Shown here piece after piece: positions 19,056 through 29,907 of a stretch of 64,000 nucleotides of DNA. Where the stretch lies: positions 2,232,001 to 2,296,000 of the forward strand of contig OY751489.1 of assembly GCA_963565915.1 (NCBI GenBank), in the 5' to 3' direction. The stretch's first letter is position 1; every line of letters starts with the position of its first letter. The notes under the pieces were generated by a model. That model did no database searches. It worked only from the letters and a program-made list of their open reading frames with translations, and was not told the DNA's origin. The position numbers and the translations under genes are program-made. Origin of the DNA: Entoloma clypeatum (Eukaryota > Basidiomycota > Agaricomycetes > Agaricales > Entolomataceae).

Positions 19056-22000
19056 TCAGAGCGATGTGAGCGGACCCGGTTTGTTGGGATAAGCGGAGTG
19101 AAAGTCGGAGACAAGCTCGGGGGCGTTTTCCAATTCATTGGCTGGTAGCCAAGAGAATTCTTCATCAGTGTTTTCATATCCTAACCAACGGACGAAATAT
19201 AGTAGCTTGCAGCTACGTCGTCGGTCGATCTTTGAGTCAACTATTTCAGCGATCTCGTACTCAAGTTCTCCGTCAATGTCAATCGGAGGAGGCGGAGGTT
19301 GGGTCCGATTCGGAATGGTGTTCGGAGTTACGGGTTCAAGCATGGAGACGTGGTAGACGGGGTGAACACCGCGGAATGTGTCGGGGAGTCGGAGGGTAAA
19401 GGAGTGTGTGCCGGGTTGTGCAATGATCTCGTATGGTCCCAAGTACTTTTCTGAGAGTTTCTTGGATGGGCGTGTTGTGCGGAAGAACTGTGCTTTGACG
19501 AAAACCTGCTGTCCGACAGAAAATGTCGGAGGTGCGATCCGATTATTGTCGGAGGACTTCTGGTAGCGTCGTTGGGCGTTGGAGATGGTGGCTTTCAGTT
19601 CTTGGTGAAGTTCGTCTAAGTCGGTCACAAAGGATCGGGCTTGTAAGGGCGACCTTACGATCCAAGACTCAAACTCAGATACTTGCAAGGGAGATCCGAA
19701 GATTAGATTGAGCAGTCTGATAAGTAATACAACACACACCTTGCAAGGGAGATCCGAAGAGAAAGTTCTAAGGATTCCCCTGCAAGCTAGCGAGATAAAT
19801 AGTAAAATGAGATATGAAATAAAAGATAAAACGAGACATAGGAATGATGAGTAATGGTCGGGAGTAGGGATGGGGGATGAATGGAAACGAGATGAATGAT
19901 AGTACCTGCGATCCGACGTGCGGAGGAGCGGAGGGGCGCGGAGTCGTCGGATGTGGAGAGGTGCAGAGAGGTGAATAAGATATCAGAGGCAACAGATACG
20001 ATCGGAGGGCGTCGGAGGGCGTCGGAGAGCGTCGGAGATGGTGGAAATGAACGGAAAGGGAAAGTGCAAAGTGGTTGCCCTTACAGGGCTCGGGAAGAGG
20101 CGAGGTCTCGTTCCGGGTGAACAGTAATGTTCGGATGGTAACCTTTGTTAGCAAAGAAGGGAGATATGCCAGTGGTAGCACTAGGTGCGTTGTTGTACGC
20201 GAACTCCGCAATCGGAAGGAGAGCGGACCAGTTGTCCTGTTGGTAGTTGCAGAATATCCGCAAGTACTGTTCGAGGGTCTGGTTAGTGCGTTCGGTTTGG
20301 CCATCGCCTTCGGGGTGGTAACCGGAGGTGAAGTGGAGGGTCATGTTTAGAGCCTTTCCGAGAGATCGGAAGAATCGGGAGACGAATTCGGGGCCGCGGT
20401 CGGAGGTGATATGTTCGGGGACGCCGTGTTTAGAGAAGACATGCAATACGAAGAGTACGGCAAGGTCTTCGGAGGTGCAGTGAATTGTTGTCGGAATGAA
20501 AATACTTTGTTTCGTTAATCGGTCAACGATAACGAGGATTGAATCAAAGTTGTCGGAGGTCGGAAGGGTCTCGATGAAATCCATTGAGATAGAATTCCAA
20601 GGACGTTCGGGGATCGGAAGCTGTTTGAGTAGGCCGTAAGGCTTGTGTCTTTGTGGCTTCGATCGCATGCAAGTGGTACATGACTTGCAATAGTGTTTAA
20701 CGAAATCTCGTATTCCGGGCCAGGTATAATCACGCTGAATGAGACTGAGTGTCTTGTTCTGACCTGGGTGTCCAGCAAGCATATGATCGTGCTTGTGCTG
20801 TAGGACTCGGAGTCGGAGGTCGTCGGAGTCGGGAACGTATATCCGATCGTCATGTCGGAGGAAACCATCGGGGTCGAGAGACCAGCGGGGTTTAGGATTT
20901 TTAGAAAGAGTGTCGTAAAGAGTGTCGGAAGGGAGTGCTGTGAGTATGTCGTGGTGAAGCTTTTCTGTGTCCATGATAATGGTTGCACGGAGGACGGGCT
21001 CAAGGAGTTGAGTCGCGCGAACTGAAGCGGAGAGCTGTTCTTGCGAAAAGACTGGTCGGAGGTTGGTCGGATTGATGTCGACGTAGTCGCTATTTCCCCC
21101 TTTAGGATAGACATCCCAACGTCTAGTTAGAGAGTCAGGTTTAGTTCCCAATCGGCCGGGGCAGAATCGGATGACGAGGTTGAACTGAGAAAGGTATTCC
21201 GACCATCGGACTTGTCGGCGTGAAAGAACTTTGGTGGTGGCAAAATACTCGAGATTTTTGTGGTCGGTAACGACGTCAATCGGAGTACCGGAGCCTTCGA
21301 GGTAATGGCGCCAAATTTTAAACGCTTCGTAGATGGCAAGAAGTTCCTTATCGTGGGTGTCATAGTTTACTTCGGGGGCCGTGAAGGTGCGGGAATGGAA
21401 TGCGACGGGGTGGACTTCATTGTCGGAGGTGACTATCGACAGAATAGCCGCTAGGGCATAGTCGGATGCGTCGGTTTCGACAATTATCGGAGAGTCGGGA
21501 ATCCAGTGTGTCAGGATCGGAGCGGTGGTAAATGCCTTTTTCAGGTCATTAAAAGCGGTTCGAGCGTCGTCGGAGAACAGCCAAGTGGCATGTTTCCTGG
21601 TTAAACGAGTGAGTGGAATAGTGATGTTGGAATAGAATGGAATGAAACGTCGGTAAAAGTTTGCAAAACCTAAAAAGGACTGGACGTCCTTCACTCTGCG
21701 CGGTTCAGGCCAATCCTGAATAATCTTGACTTTCGCTTCCGACATTTTGAGTCCGTCGGGAGAAAGGATAAATCCAAGATATTCTACAGTTTCGGCAGAG
21801 AAGTCGCACTTGTCGGCGCGGGCGTAAAGACCATGTTGTCGGAGTCGTCGGAGGACTTCTCGGACATGTTTTTTGTGTTCCTCGGGGTTGTCGGAGTAGA
21901 TCAGGATGTCGTCGAGGTAAACGGTAACACAGTTGTCCAGAAGGTCGGAGAAGATGTCGTTCATAAAACGTTGAAAGGCTGCAGGTGCGTTAGACAATCC

Positions 22001-23209
22001 GAATGGCATGACTAACCATTCAAATGATCCATAGCGAGTGCGGAATGCAGTTTTCCATTCGTCACCTTCAGCGATGCGGACTAGGTGGTATGCATGTCGG
22101 AGGTCTATGGTGGTATAAACGCGTGCTTTTCCGGCAGTGGCTAAGAGGTCGGAGATGAGCGGAAGTGGGTATCGGTCCTTCTTCGTGATTTTGTTCAGGC
22201 CTCGGTAGTCGACGCATAGTCGGAGTGATCCATCTTTCTTTCGGACGAAGAGGATCGGAGCGCCGTGAGGTGAACTAGAAGGTTTGATGAAACCGATATT
22301 GAGGTGCTCATCGATGAAGTCTCGGAGGGATCCAAGTTCGGATTGCGAGAGTGAGTACATCAGACCAATCGGAGGGGAAGTACCTTCCTCCAAATTGATT
22401 TTGAGGTCGTACGGTCGGTGGGGTGCAAGGGTGTCGGCTTTTTTCTTACTGAATACATCAGCAAAATCGTGGTATTCCTCGGGTATGCCAGAGAGGTCGG
22501 GAGCGTCGTCGGAGACAGACGCGGAATTGGCGGAGATGTCGGAGAGGTGAACACAGAAAGCGTATGCCCCAGGAGCTTTACATGCATGGAGATATGCGGC
22601 TGCATTGACCATGGTAATCTGTGGCGGGTCGGAGGTGTTCGGAGTGAGCGGATCGGAGGTGCCCATTGGAGAGGGCGGACACTGCAGAGGTGGCGGAGCT
22701 GCCTCAGCAGTCGACGTCGGAGTCGGACTCGGAGTGTCGGGTAACGTAGAACGGAATAAGATACTGCCCAATACCCAGTCAATCAACGGATTGTAGCGGG
22801 TGAGCCAGTTGTGTCCTAGAACCAAATTACAAGACGAATCGAGGGTTGTCACGTAAAATGCGACGGTCAGAAGTTCACCGGAAGGAAATCGGAGAGGAAG
22901 ATCGATAGATTGTGTGATATACGTATTTGAAGAACCGTCAAAAAGTTTCAAAACCATAGGTGAAGGAATCGGAGTCGGAGATAAGTTTAAAGAAGAAATA
23001 AATCTGGTATCTGCGAAGCAATGTGTAGAACCAGAATCAATAAGAGTCTTTATCGGAAGAGAATCGGAAAAGGTCGGAGATATCAAATCAATACATAGAG
23101 AGTTCGGATTTGAGAGAGCGGACGCATTGAGTCGGAGGGTTTCCAAAGGTGCACGAAAGGAGTCAACGCAATCCCCAGTACGTGCTGGAATCTGAGGACT
23201 GCTTACTAT
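19056..23209 (-). pseudogene. Element B Pol polyprotein, split by a solo LTR
   Basis: The frame is open from the gag overlap at 23209 to the stop at 19056, apart from the inserted LTR at 19642-20085. Domains in order: aspartic protease (LIDSGSTHCF), RT (VDYRGLNKITKKDRYPLP; YLDDILIY), RNase H (VETDASDYALAAILS), zinc domain (AGHPGQNKTLSLIQRDY ... CTTCMRSK), integrase core (SISMDFIE; TSDRGPEFVS; DGQTERTNQ), GPY/F (EKYLGPYEI) and chromodomain (ELEYEIAEIVDSK; YFVRWLGYENTDEEFSWLP). The insertion separates ASSRA from RSFVTDL and the frame closes when LTR and one GGGCT copy are removed. Otherwise the protein looks intact. Expression probably needs a -1 frameshift. Confidence 0.94.
19642..20085 (-). 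repeat. Solo LTR of family C nested in element B (444 bp)
   Basis: Ends TGTAAGGGCGACC and GGTTGCCCTTACA, flanked by GGGCT at 19637-19641 and 20086-20090. It is almost identical to the C1 LTR. A lone LTR with a perfect duplication means the internal part was lost by LTR-LTR recombination. Confidence 0.96.
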
Positions 23210-23215
23210 TTTTTT
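23206..23215 (-). promoter_or_regulatory. Candidate -1 frameshift site (A AAA AAA TAG) of element B
   Basis: In the gag frame the sense strand reads TCA AAA AAA TAG. The pol frame is -1 relative to gag and is open from this point (ATA GTA AGC ...). Seven A's in phase A_AAA_AAA directly before the gag stop fit a canonical slippery heptamer. I could not judge any downstream stimulatory structure. Confidence 0.65.
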
Positions 23216-24432
23216 GACTCGGTCGTCTTCTCCGATTTGTCCTCAGCTTGGGCCGCGCGGGCTTTTGCTTTGGCGTTAGAAGACGATTTCTTCGAGCAGT
23301 CGGAAGCCCGATGACCAACGTTGCCGCAAAACATGCATAAATTATTGTCAAATCGTCGTTGGCGTTCTTGGGGAGTTAATTTCCCATCTTTGCCAAGTTT
23401 GTCGGAGAGGGCGGATTTCGGAGAGGTGGATGACGATTTTTGTTGTTGTTGCGAGTTGGGTTTAGACGATGAGGAGTTGTTGTTGGAGGATGATGAAGCG
23501 GGGGTCTGTTTTTTGTCGGATTTGTCGGATTTGTCGGATTTCGGAGTAGATTTGTCGGAGGAGCGCGATTTCTCGCGTTGACGTTCCCAGTAGCGAGCAT
23601 CAATGTTATGGGCCATTACTTTCAACTCGGCGAGAGTTTTTGGTTTGGGAAAAGTCCCCAAAACGTCCTTGATGCGTTCCGCTAAACCGGTATAGTACCG
23701 ATATCGGAGCGCGCCATCATCCCACTGCGTGCGAGCGGAAAGACGTTTGAAGTCCACGTTGTAACGTAGGATCTTCTGATTGTCGCGCATCCGAAGGTGA
23801 TCCAGGCTATCCTCTGCTTCTCCGGTCGGATCGATAGGTCCGAATTCGGATCGGAGGATGTGCACAAAGGCGGACCAGTCGTCCAACCAGACAGAGTCGT
23901 CGTCGGACTCTCCCAAGAGGGTGGGCTCAAACCATTCGAGCGCGGTTCCTCGGAGGTACGACAGAGCGAAACTGACTTTGTTATCATCGTCGTCAAAAGC
24001 GGGGTTGTTTCGGAAATATAGCGTGCATTGTGCGAGGAAACTGGTGAGTTTCCGAGAGTCGGAACCGTCAAAAGTGTCGGGTTCCTTCGATTTCTTTTTC
24101 GGAGTTTTCGGAGTCTCTCTTCATCGGAGCTCCTGCGTCATAAGCATAATTGCTTCGGCGAGGTTTGGAGTTTGCTCGCGACGGAAAGGATTGTTATCGT
24201 CAAAAGGAGAGGTCGGCGATTTAAAAGGACGGAATTCTTCAGGAATCGGAGGTCCTTGTGTCTGAGGTGTTCGGAGACGAGGTGTCGGAGATATGGGGTC
24301 AGGTTTGGGTGCAGATTCTTCTGCGGGAATATCTTGGAACGTATGTAGAAATGTCGCCCTGGTGTCCTGCAGGTTTGAAGCTTCCGCTGCGGCTGCTGCT
24401 GCGCGGGAGTTCTGTGTGTTGCGGGCTGCCAT
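23206..24432 (-). pseudogene. Element B Gag, interrupted by one TGA
   Basis: ATG at 24432 (MAARNTQNSRAAAAAAEAS). After 103 codons a TGA (24121-24123) follows QELR. The frame then continues through the Retrotrans_gag core (TFDGSDSRKLTSFLAQC; VSFALSYLRGTALEWFEP; MRDNQKILRYNVDFKRL), a Ser/Lys/Asn-rich linker and one CCHC zinc knuckle (CMFCGNVGHRASDC), ending TTESKK-stop at 23206. TGA replaces an expected CGA. Gag packages the RNA in virus-like particles. Confidence 0.9.
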
Positions 24433-24464
24433 AACTGGAATTTGAAATACGGATAAGCAAGTGG

Positions 24465-24476
24465 CAGTTTGAATAT
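24465..24476 (-). promoter_or_regulatory. Self-priming primer-binding site of element B
   Basis: Sense ATATTCAAACTG, 2 nt inside the 5' LTR, complements CAGTTTGAATAT at 24711-24700 in the LTR over 12 nt. That sequence begins 33 nt downstream of the TATTTAAA box (24744-24737), so it should be the 5' end of the transcript. Confidence 0.75.
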
Positions 24477-24478
24477 AC

Positions 24479-24954
24479 TGTTAAGAACTGATCGACAAAA
24501 CGTCGGAGCTACGTCGGACGCGTCGGAAGGTCGGAAGGTCGGAGCGCGTGCAACGTAGGGGCAAGGACTTGGCTTCAACTTGTGTGTTGCGCCCTCGCTA
24601 ATACGTTGGTGTCCTTATTTCGGAGGATCGGAGGTCGGAGGTCGGACTCAAGTTAAGAGTCGGAAAGAGGACGGGAGGTATGATGTCGAATCTAAGTTGA
24701 TATTCAAACTGAAGCTAATACACGATTCTACATAAGTTTAAATACTATGTCGGAGGACGTGTGGCTTCGTCGGAGTCGGATAACGAGTGGCTGTCGGAGA
24801 TTCTTAACATAAGTAAAATGGTCGGATGTAAGTAATGTACGTAGTAACGAGATTCATAACAGTAAGTATGCATAATAAGTATTAGTCAAAATGTCGGAGG
24901 TGTCGGAGGTGTCGGGATTGGTCGGAAATCGTCGGAATGGATCGGAATGTAACA
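24479..24954 (-). repeat. 5' LTR of element B (476 bp)
   Basis: Partner of 17428-17903, flanked on the right by the GATTT duplication. It contains the TATTTAAA box and predicted transcript start used for self-priming. Confidence 0.95.
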
Positions 24955-24959
24955 GATTT

Positions 24960-25325
24960 GTGATTCACGTCCTTTCCATCATTGCAAATTCTGCCACCTG
25001 CGAACGGACATTCAGTGGCTTTGGCATTGCCCACACAAGACTCCAAAATCGGCTCACTGTAGAGAAGGTTCATAAAACACATGTTGTATGCAATGACATC
25101 CAAGAGTATCACAAGAAGAATGGGACCCACCAAGCTCAGTTGAAGTGGAAGTTGGGAGAGATTCTGGAAGAGGACAAATCTGAAGATGACGAACCCCGTT
25201 ATAATGAATCACCGGTCATGGAGCGATCAGAAATCGAGGCGATGTTGCTGGACCCGCCTTCATTTGCTGCAGAGGCTCTGGAACTCATCAACATCTGGTT
25301 TTTGGCAGGGGTCTGGTATGCCTAG
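24960..25325 (+). pseudogene. hAT transposase pseudogene, 3' part (dimerisation domain)
   Basis: The frame continues from 17427 across the element: HVLSIIANSATCERTFSGFG, HTRLQNRLTVEKVHKTHVV. This is the C-terminal hAT dimerisation domain, followed by an acidic tail ending at 25325. This part has no stop codons. The upstream half is broken, so the whole is a pseudogene. Confidence 0.85.
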
Positions 25326-26039
25326 ATAGGTATTGTCAGCGGTTCCCACAGTGAGATCACTTTATATGGCCTTATCTCATCATATAATTGGTTCACAGAA
25401 TGGTGTTGGAAGATCATCTACTGAGCTGGAGTTGGCAGGATGGTAGATGGCAAACTGTAGATGTAAGTATTAGATCTTATTAAATGCTATTTTAATAGAA
25501 TCTCATTCTTTTTGCCAGTCAGTAAGGGGTTATAGTGTTGGATAAGTATTGTAATCTGGGATCATTGCTTGACAAGTCTCTTACCAGTCTGACACTGTAC
25601 AAGCTGATGGTAGATTTAGTCTGGAAGAAGAAATAACATTACCATTGCTCTTCAGATACTGTCAGAAGATGATCAAGCATTGAATAATTATCACAGAAGT
25701 TCAGCTAGTGATACCATGTCCAACAGAAATGCAAAGTAGGAGAGTGCCTTGCCATCAGAATAAATAGTTATTGCAAACAATACCAGCATGGAAATAATTG
25801 CAAGAGATGACAATCATTTATATGCTATGTGAGCTCAGTGTGTATTTATTATAGGAAATGAGATGACCACCATTCACTAGTCACTTTCCAAGAACCAACA
25901 TGACTCTAAACATGACAGCCCCATTTTCCTCTTCAAAAATCTATCATGACAAACCTGACCCAACCCTTTTTGAACATCAGCTTGACTGTTTTGAAACTTT
26001 CCATTCTAGTAAGAAGTCAATGTAAACTCTTTCCCGTCC
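25326..26039. other. Intergenic, no gene seen
   Basis: AT-rich sequence downstream of the hAT stop. It may hold the transposon's 3' non-coding end, but I found no inverted repeat. Confidence 0.5.
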
Positions 26040-26950
26040 TCCGCCTTCACCACCGCCAAGCCCTGGGCCAACTCTTCATCCTCACCAACTCCTCCTTGTT
26101 GGTGGGGTCGTTGCAGTGCTCGATCTCGGCCATGGTGAACTCACGCATGCACAGGAGCCCTGCACGGGGAGAGATTTTGTTGCAGAAGGAACACCCAATT
26201 TGGACAGAGAGAGGCGAAGGGGATGCAGCCGTTGTTACCTGTAGAGTCGGGGAGTGAGTCATTGAAAGGAGGGAAATGGATGGTGACTCACCCTGGGGGC
26301 TGACCGGTGGGACCAATACTGCTTGCAAACATGAGATTGGACTGCTGAGGCTTGTTGACCTCGTCGTCGGTCTCAGGATTCCTGATGTTGTGTTTCCTGC
26401 ATAGCTCGCCCAATTCAGTGCCTGAATAGTTATCCAACTATGAAATAGATGCATATGTCAACCTATGAAGAGCTGTGAATATGCAAAAATCCTCACCTGA
26501 GCCAAAATCTTCTCATATTCATTCATCATGTCCTCCATTTGACTGCTGTCACCTTGGTCTTGCTCTTCTTTTTCTTCTTGTCCTTCTTATCCACGCCGTC
26601 CACGACAGCGCCCCTGGCTTGTCCCCGCCACCCTTGCTTCAAGCACCCCACCAACAAGGTGATTGGCCCTCAGGACGTCTCCGGTCTTGAGATCCTTCAC
26701 CGTCTAGTCTGCGAAATGGGCGACGTGCCCCGATGTCTCAAACACAGGTGCGAGAGTCATAATAATTGTGTAGTCATAATGGTCATGTCGAGCTTGAGCA
26801 TATGCTCCTCGATGATGGTGTTTCTGCCATTCAGCGATGATGTTGGCTTGTAGCGAGGAGCCCGGTGGACCATAGTCATACAACCCTGCCACACCTGTAT
26901 CCCATATTCATTGTTCTGGTTCCTCTTCAGGTTCATGGTTTCCATGTCTT
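26040..26950 (-). pseudogene. Glycyl-tRNA synthetase pseudogene (partial)
   Basis: Minus-strand pieces match eukaryotic glycyl-tRNA synthetase in order: AGLYDYGPPGSSLQANIIAE, LAPVFETSGHVAHFAD, TVKDLKTGDVLRANHLV, NEYEKILAQ, then after an intron (26438-26496) [16 protein letters not shown] and [16 protein letters not shown], then after an intron (26239-26291) NNGCIPFAS and [18 protein letters not shown]. Retained introns mean a genomic duplicate, not a retrocopy. Damage: TAG after FAD where Trp is expected, a frame change in the Lys-rich insert, loss of the YLRPETAQG exon, and three Arg-to-Cys changes ([16 protein letters not shown]). The N- and C-terminal thirds, including the anticodon-binding domain, are absent. 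The gene should exist intact elsewhere. Confidence 0.85.
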
Positions 26951-27947
26951 GCGCTGGGCAATTCCTTCAACCCCGGCAGACATCGAAGGCAAACATAAAT
27001 AGCAGGACATAGGAATTGTCAGTCAGCGGGAGGAAAGCGTTGACCAAGAGCGGCCTATACCAATCACTCACTTCAAAATCGCTCGGGCTCGACGCACGAC
27101 CACACCATATTGTCTTTAGTTCATTCTGTATATTTCCTGTTGATTGATGGGTCAGGAGGATGCCCACATAGTCGATGTTTTCTTTTTACATGACTATGGA
27201 ATCTTCGAGTACCCAGTAATCAAAAAACTTCCTGTTCGATGGGTTATAAGTGAAACACGTCAAGATAGCGGACAGCTTACCGCTTTTTCCTTCTCATCTT
27301 GTCCAGGCCAAACATAATCGCATCTTTGCTCCAGCACCCATGTTTACGCAGGAGAACGCGGCCCCCAATCACCTGGTGTTCACGCTATGAGGGGTGAGTT
27401 CAAATCTAGGTTTGCAGAAACGACGACTTACCTGTACCTTCCCCTTCCCCCTTTCCCTGTAAACCCGCATCATCTTCTGTTCATACCCCAAAAAAAGCGC
27501 TGTAGTGCGCCGTTCATTTCTGCCAGTATGTACATTGACCTTGTCACCTCTCTGTACTCAAGATCGTAAGTAAATTGAAATTGGATTAGAAGAGATACTT
27601 GTCTTGTATGGGTGATCTTGATGGCAAGCAAGGAGTCCGTCAGTGGGGGCGCGAGTCATATCTACAGGATTCTGTCAAGTATTGGTAGCGAGATGGAGTG
27701 AAGGAGGTTGGGTAGTTGTGGTTGAGTGTTGTAAAGATTGATCTTCGAGTCACGCGCTCTACAAGTTCTTTACAATATGTCCCGTCGTATCTCATTGTGG
27801 TTGAGTGTTGTATAGGTTGATCTTTGAGTCACGCGCTCTACGAGTTCTTTACAATACGTCCCATCATATCTCATCTCTCAATCCCGCTATGCTGACGCTC
27901 ACCACATACCACTTGTGCGTGATGTTGACCTTTGCCAGATGTCTTTT
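26951..27947. other. Intergenic, no recognised gene
   Basis: Only short open frames. A minus-strand stretch around 26967-27167 has protein-like composition but I cannot assign it. A short repeat (TTGTGGTTGAGTGTTGTA... with TCACGCGCTCTAC) occurs twice near 27717-27770 and 27796-27845. Confidence 0.4.
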
Positions 27948-28915
27948 TTATTGTTTGCATAGGCCTGCCCAGAGAAAGAAGTGTGTGACGCCATGATGGA
28001 GGTGCTTAATGGGTTCATGAATGGGTTCTTGAGGGTGCATGGTGGGGCAAAGTTCGTTGAGCATGTCCACAATATTGGACCACATAGGCATTTTGCGTGG
28101 CTTCAATGTAATACCCAAAAGTGGAAATTCAATGTTTTCGTTGCCCTGATACGGGTATGTATTCTTCCAATGCACGCCTCGCCGTAAAATGATTGATGAA
28201 GAGCTTCATCCAGCCCCGGACTCTGGAAGTGCGATGTTGTGGGTCCATGACCGAGGAAAGAAGGTCTTGCTCGGGGTCTAGTGGTTCGTCAAGTTTGGGT
28301 TTGGCATCCACAGTGTTTCCGTCCTGGTTCTCGTTCTCCTGGCCTTGTCCTCCCCACCACACCCTTCTTCCTCACCGCGTTCTCCGCCATGTCCTCCGCT
28401 GTGTCCTCCGCCTGTCCTTGCCTCTCTACCACATTCTCCTCTGCCTCATTTCGCTTTTTCTCCTTCCAGTGCTTCCAGGCCATCTTATGGTCCCTCTTCT
28501 GCATCTCCTTGCCTCTGCTCTGCTTCCCCTTGCTTCTGCTCTGCTTCCCCATGCTCCTGCCCCACGGTCTTTTCCAATCACAAGGAAGCCATGAGCATTC
28601 CTTGCAAGTGGGCGAACACATGGTTTCTTGATCTTTCGAGGAATGGGTAGCTCCAGAAGCTTCAACTGCTGCAAAACCTCCAGATGGTAGGCGAGCACAC
28701 GAGGATACAGGATAGAAAGTGAGGAAGCGACCCAGGGTATAGACAGCATGGGGCCAATGCTCCTCTCTGGCTTTCTTCTCCTTGGCATCCTGCATGTGTT
28801 CAAGTGCCAATGCATAGTAGATGAGGATTCCAACGAGAAGTTGGTGAAATTCCGCACAGGTTTTTGAGGAATATAATATGGGTTGAAGCCCCAGCTCAGA
28901 TTCATGAGGGACCAA
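27948..28915 (-). pseudogene. Fragment related to the deaminase-like gene at 47653-50013
   Basis: Minus-strand pieces TCAEFHQLLVGILIYYALAL, HAVYTLGRFLTFYP, a long Lys/Glu-rich linker, RVRGWMKLFINHFTARRALE and NIEFPLLGITL...PMWSNIV run in the same order as TCTEFHWLLKKLLGSFEIHL, a charged linker, SFRDWLRLMVAHLDTVV and ISIIVISPAPLD in the plus-strand gene. A frame change lies near 28300. The catalytic half is not found downstream. Similarity is judged by eye and is moderate. Confidence 0.4.
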
Positions 28916-29700
28916 GGGCGAAAGTGCTTGAGGTCGACCTCTGAGGATGACTGAAGTGAAACGGCGGTCGTCAAGTGTGAATCATGTGGGAACAGGTGCG
29001 ATAGGTCAATCCAAGATAACTGGATTGAAAATTTGAACTTTGGGGAGTAAGCGTGGTTGCCAAGGGATATCCATAAGAGACAAGGAGTGAAAGCGCTCAA
29101 ATCTCTACCCAAGATAATTGAAATGAAAAGTGGAACTGTGATTGTTTGATGATATTTGTGAGAGACGAGGAGCGAAAGTGCTCAAGGTCAACCCAGGGTG
29201 ACTGGAATGAAAAGTCGAGCGTTGCGGACCAGTGGTATTGATGAGAGACGAAAAGCAAAAGCACTCAAGTTCAACCCAGGATGGCTGAAATGAAGAGTCA
29301 AACTTTGAGAAGTGACCGTGGGCATCAAGTGAAATCCATGAAAGACGAACGAAAGCACTCAAGATCAACCCAAGATAACTGGAATGAAAAGTCGAACTTG
29401 AACTTTGGGGAGTGAGGCTGTGGCCGCCAAGCAATATCCATAAGAGACAGGGAGCGAGAGTGCTCAAAATCTCTCCTAGATAGCTAAGTTGGAGGCCAGA
29501 TGACCTCAAAGCCCAAGCCAGACTAATTGACAGGGAAGTTGAAAGTACTGTCAACGATCCAGCTCAGATTCACGAGTAACCAAGGGCGAAAGCGCTCGAG
29601 GTTGATCCCTGAGGATGACTGAAATGAAGAGTGGAACTTTGGAGAGTGACCATGGTTGTCTGATAATCATGAGAACAGGAGCGATAGCACTCAAGGTCAA
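28900..29700. repeat. Degenerate ~85-bp repeat array with GAGCGAAAGCGCTC core
   Basis: Nine units spaced 77-134 bp, each with a version of GGAGCGAAAGCGCTCAAGGT followed by TCAACCCAAGATGACTGAAA-like sequence. The core is an interrupted palindrome (GAGCG-AAA-GCGCTC). The same motif recurs near 46300-47200, 50630-50890 and 63800-63990. Open frames across the array follow the repeat. Confidence 0.75.
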
Positions 29701-29907
29701 CCCAAGATGACTGAAACAAAGAGTCAAACTTCGGGGAGTGACCGTGGTTGAGGAGCTCACTGAGGCCGCTGTCCGAGTTGTGACTGTGACCATTCATATA
29801 AAAACTGCAGTGGTACATATAGCTACTTTGATCCTAGTACCTATTAGCTTCTTCACTACAATAAATATAATCGGTTTTTAAAAGCGTACAAAGATGGTTG
29901 AAAAAAA

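Larger units (their letters stand above)
17428..24954 (-). mobile_element. Ty3/gypsy chromovirus, family B (7527 bp, with nested solo LTR)
   Basis: Two 476-bp LTRs start TGTTAAGAACTG and end ATGTAACA, flanked by GATTT at 17423-17427 and 24955-24959. The minus strand reads 5' LTR, gag, pol with chromodomain, polypurine tract, 3' LTR. A plus-strand intron-containing gene (18070-19027) occupies the space between pol and the 3' LTR. A family C solo LTR has inserted in the integrase region. The host sequence is a hAT gene whose frame closes perfectly when the element is removed. Confidence 0.96.

Noticed and set aside
28900..29700. CRISPR-like array because of regularly spaced palindromes
   Set aside because: Eukaryotic context, degenerate repeats, uneven spacing and related rather than unique spacers.
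29105..29793. Repetitive ORFs (LSAFAP-type peptides) on the minus strand
   Set aside because: Repeat spacing varies from 77 to 134 bp, not in multiples of three, and several frames are open, so this is a non-coding array.
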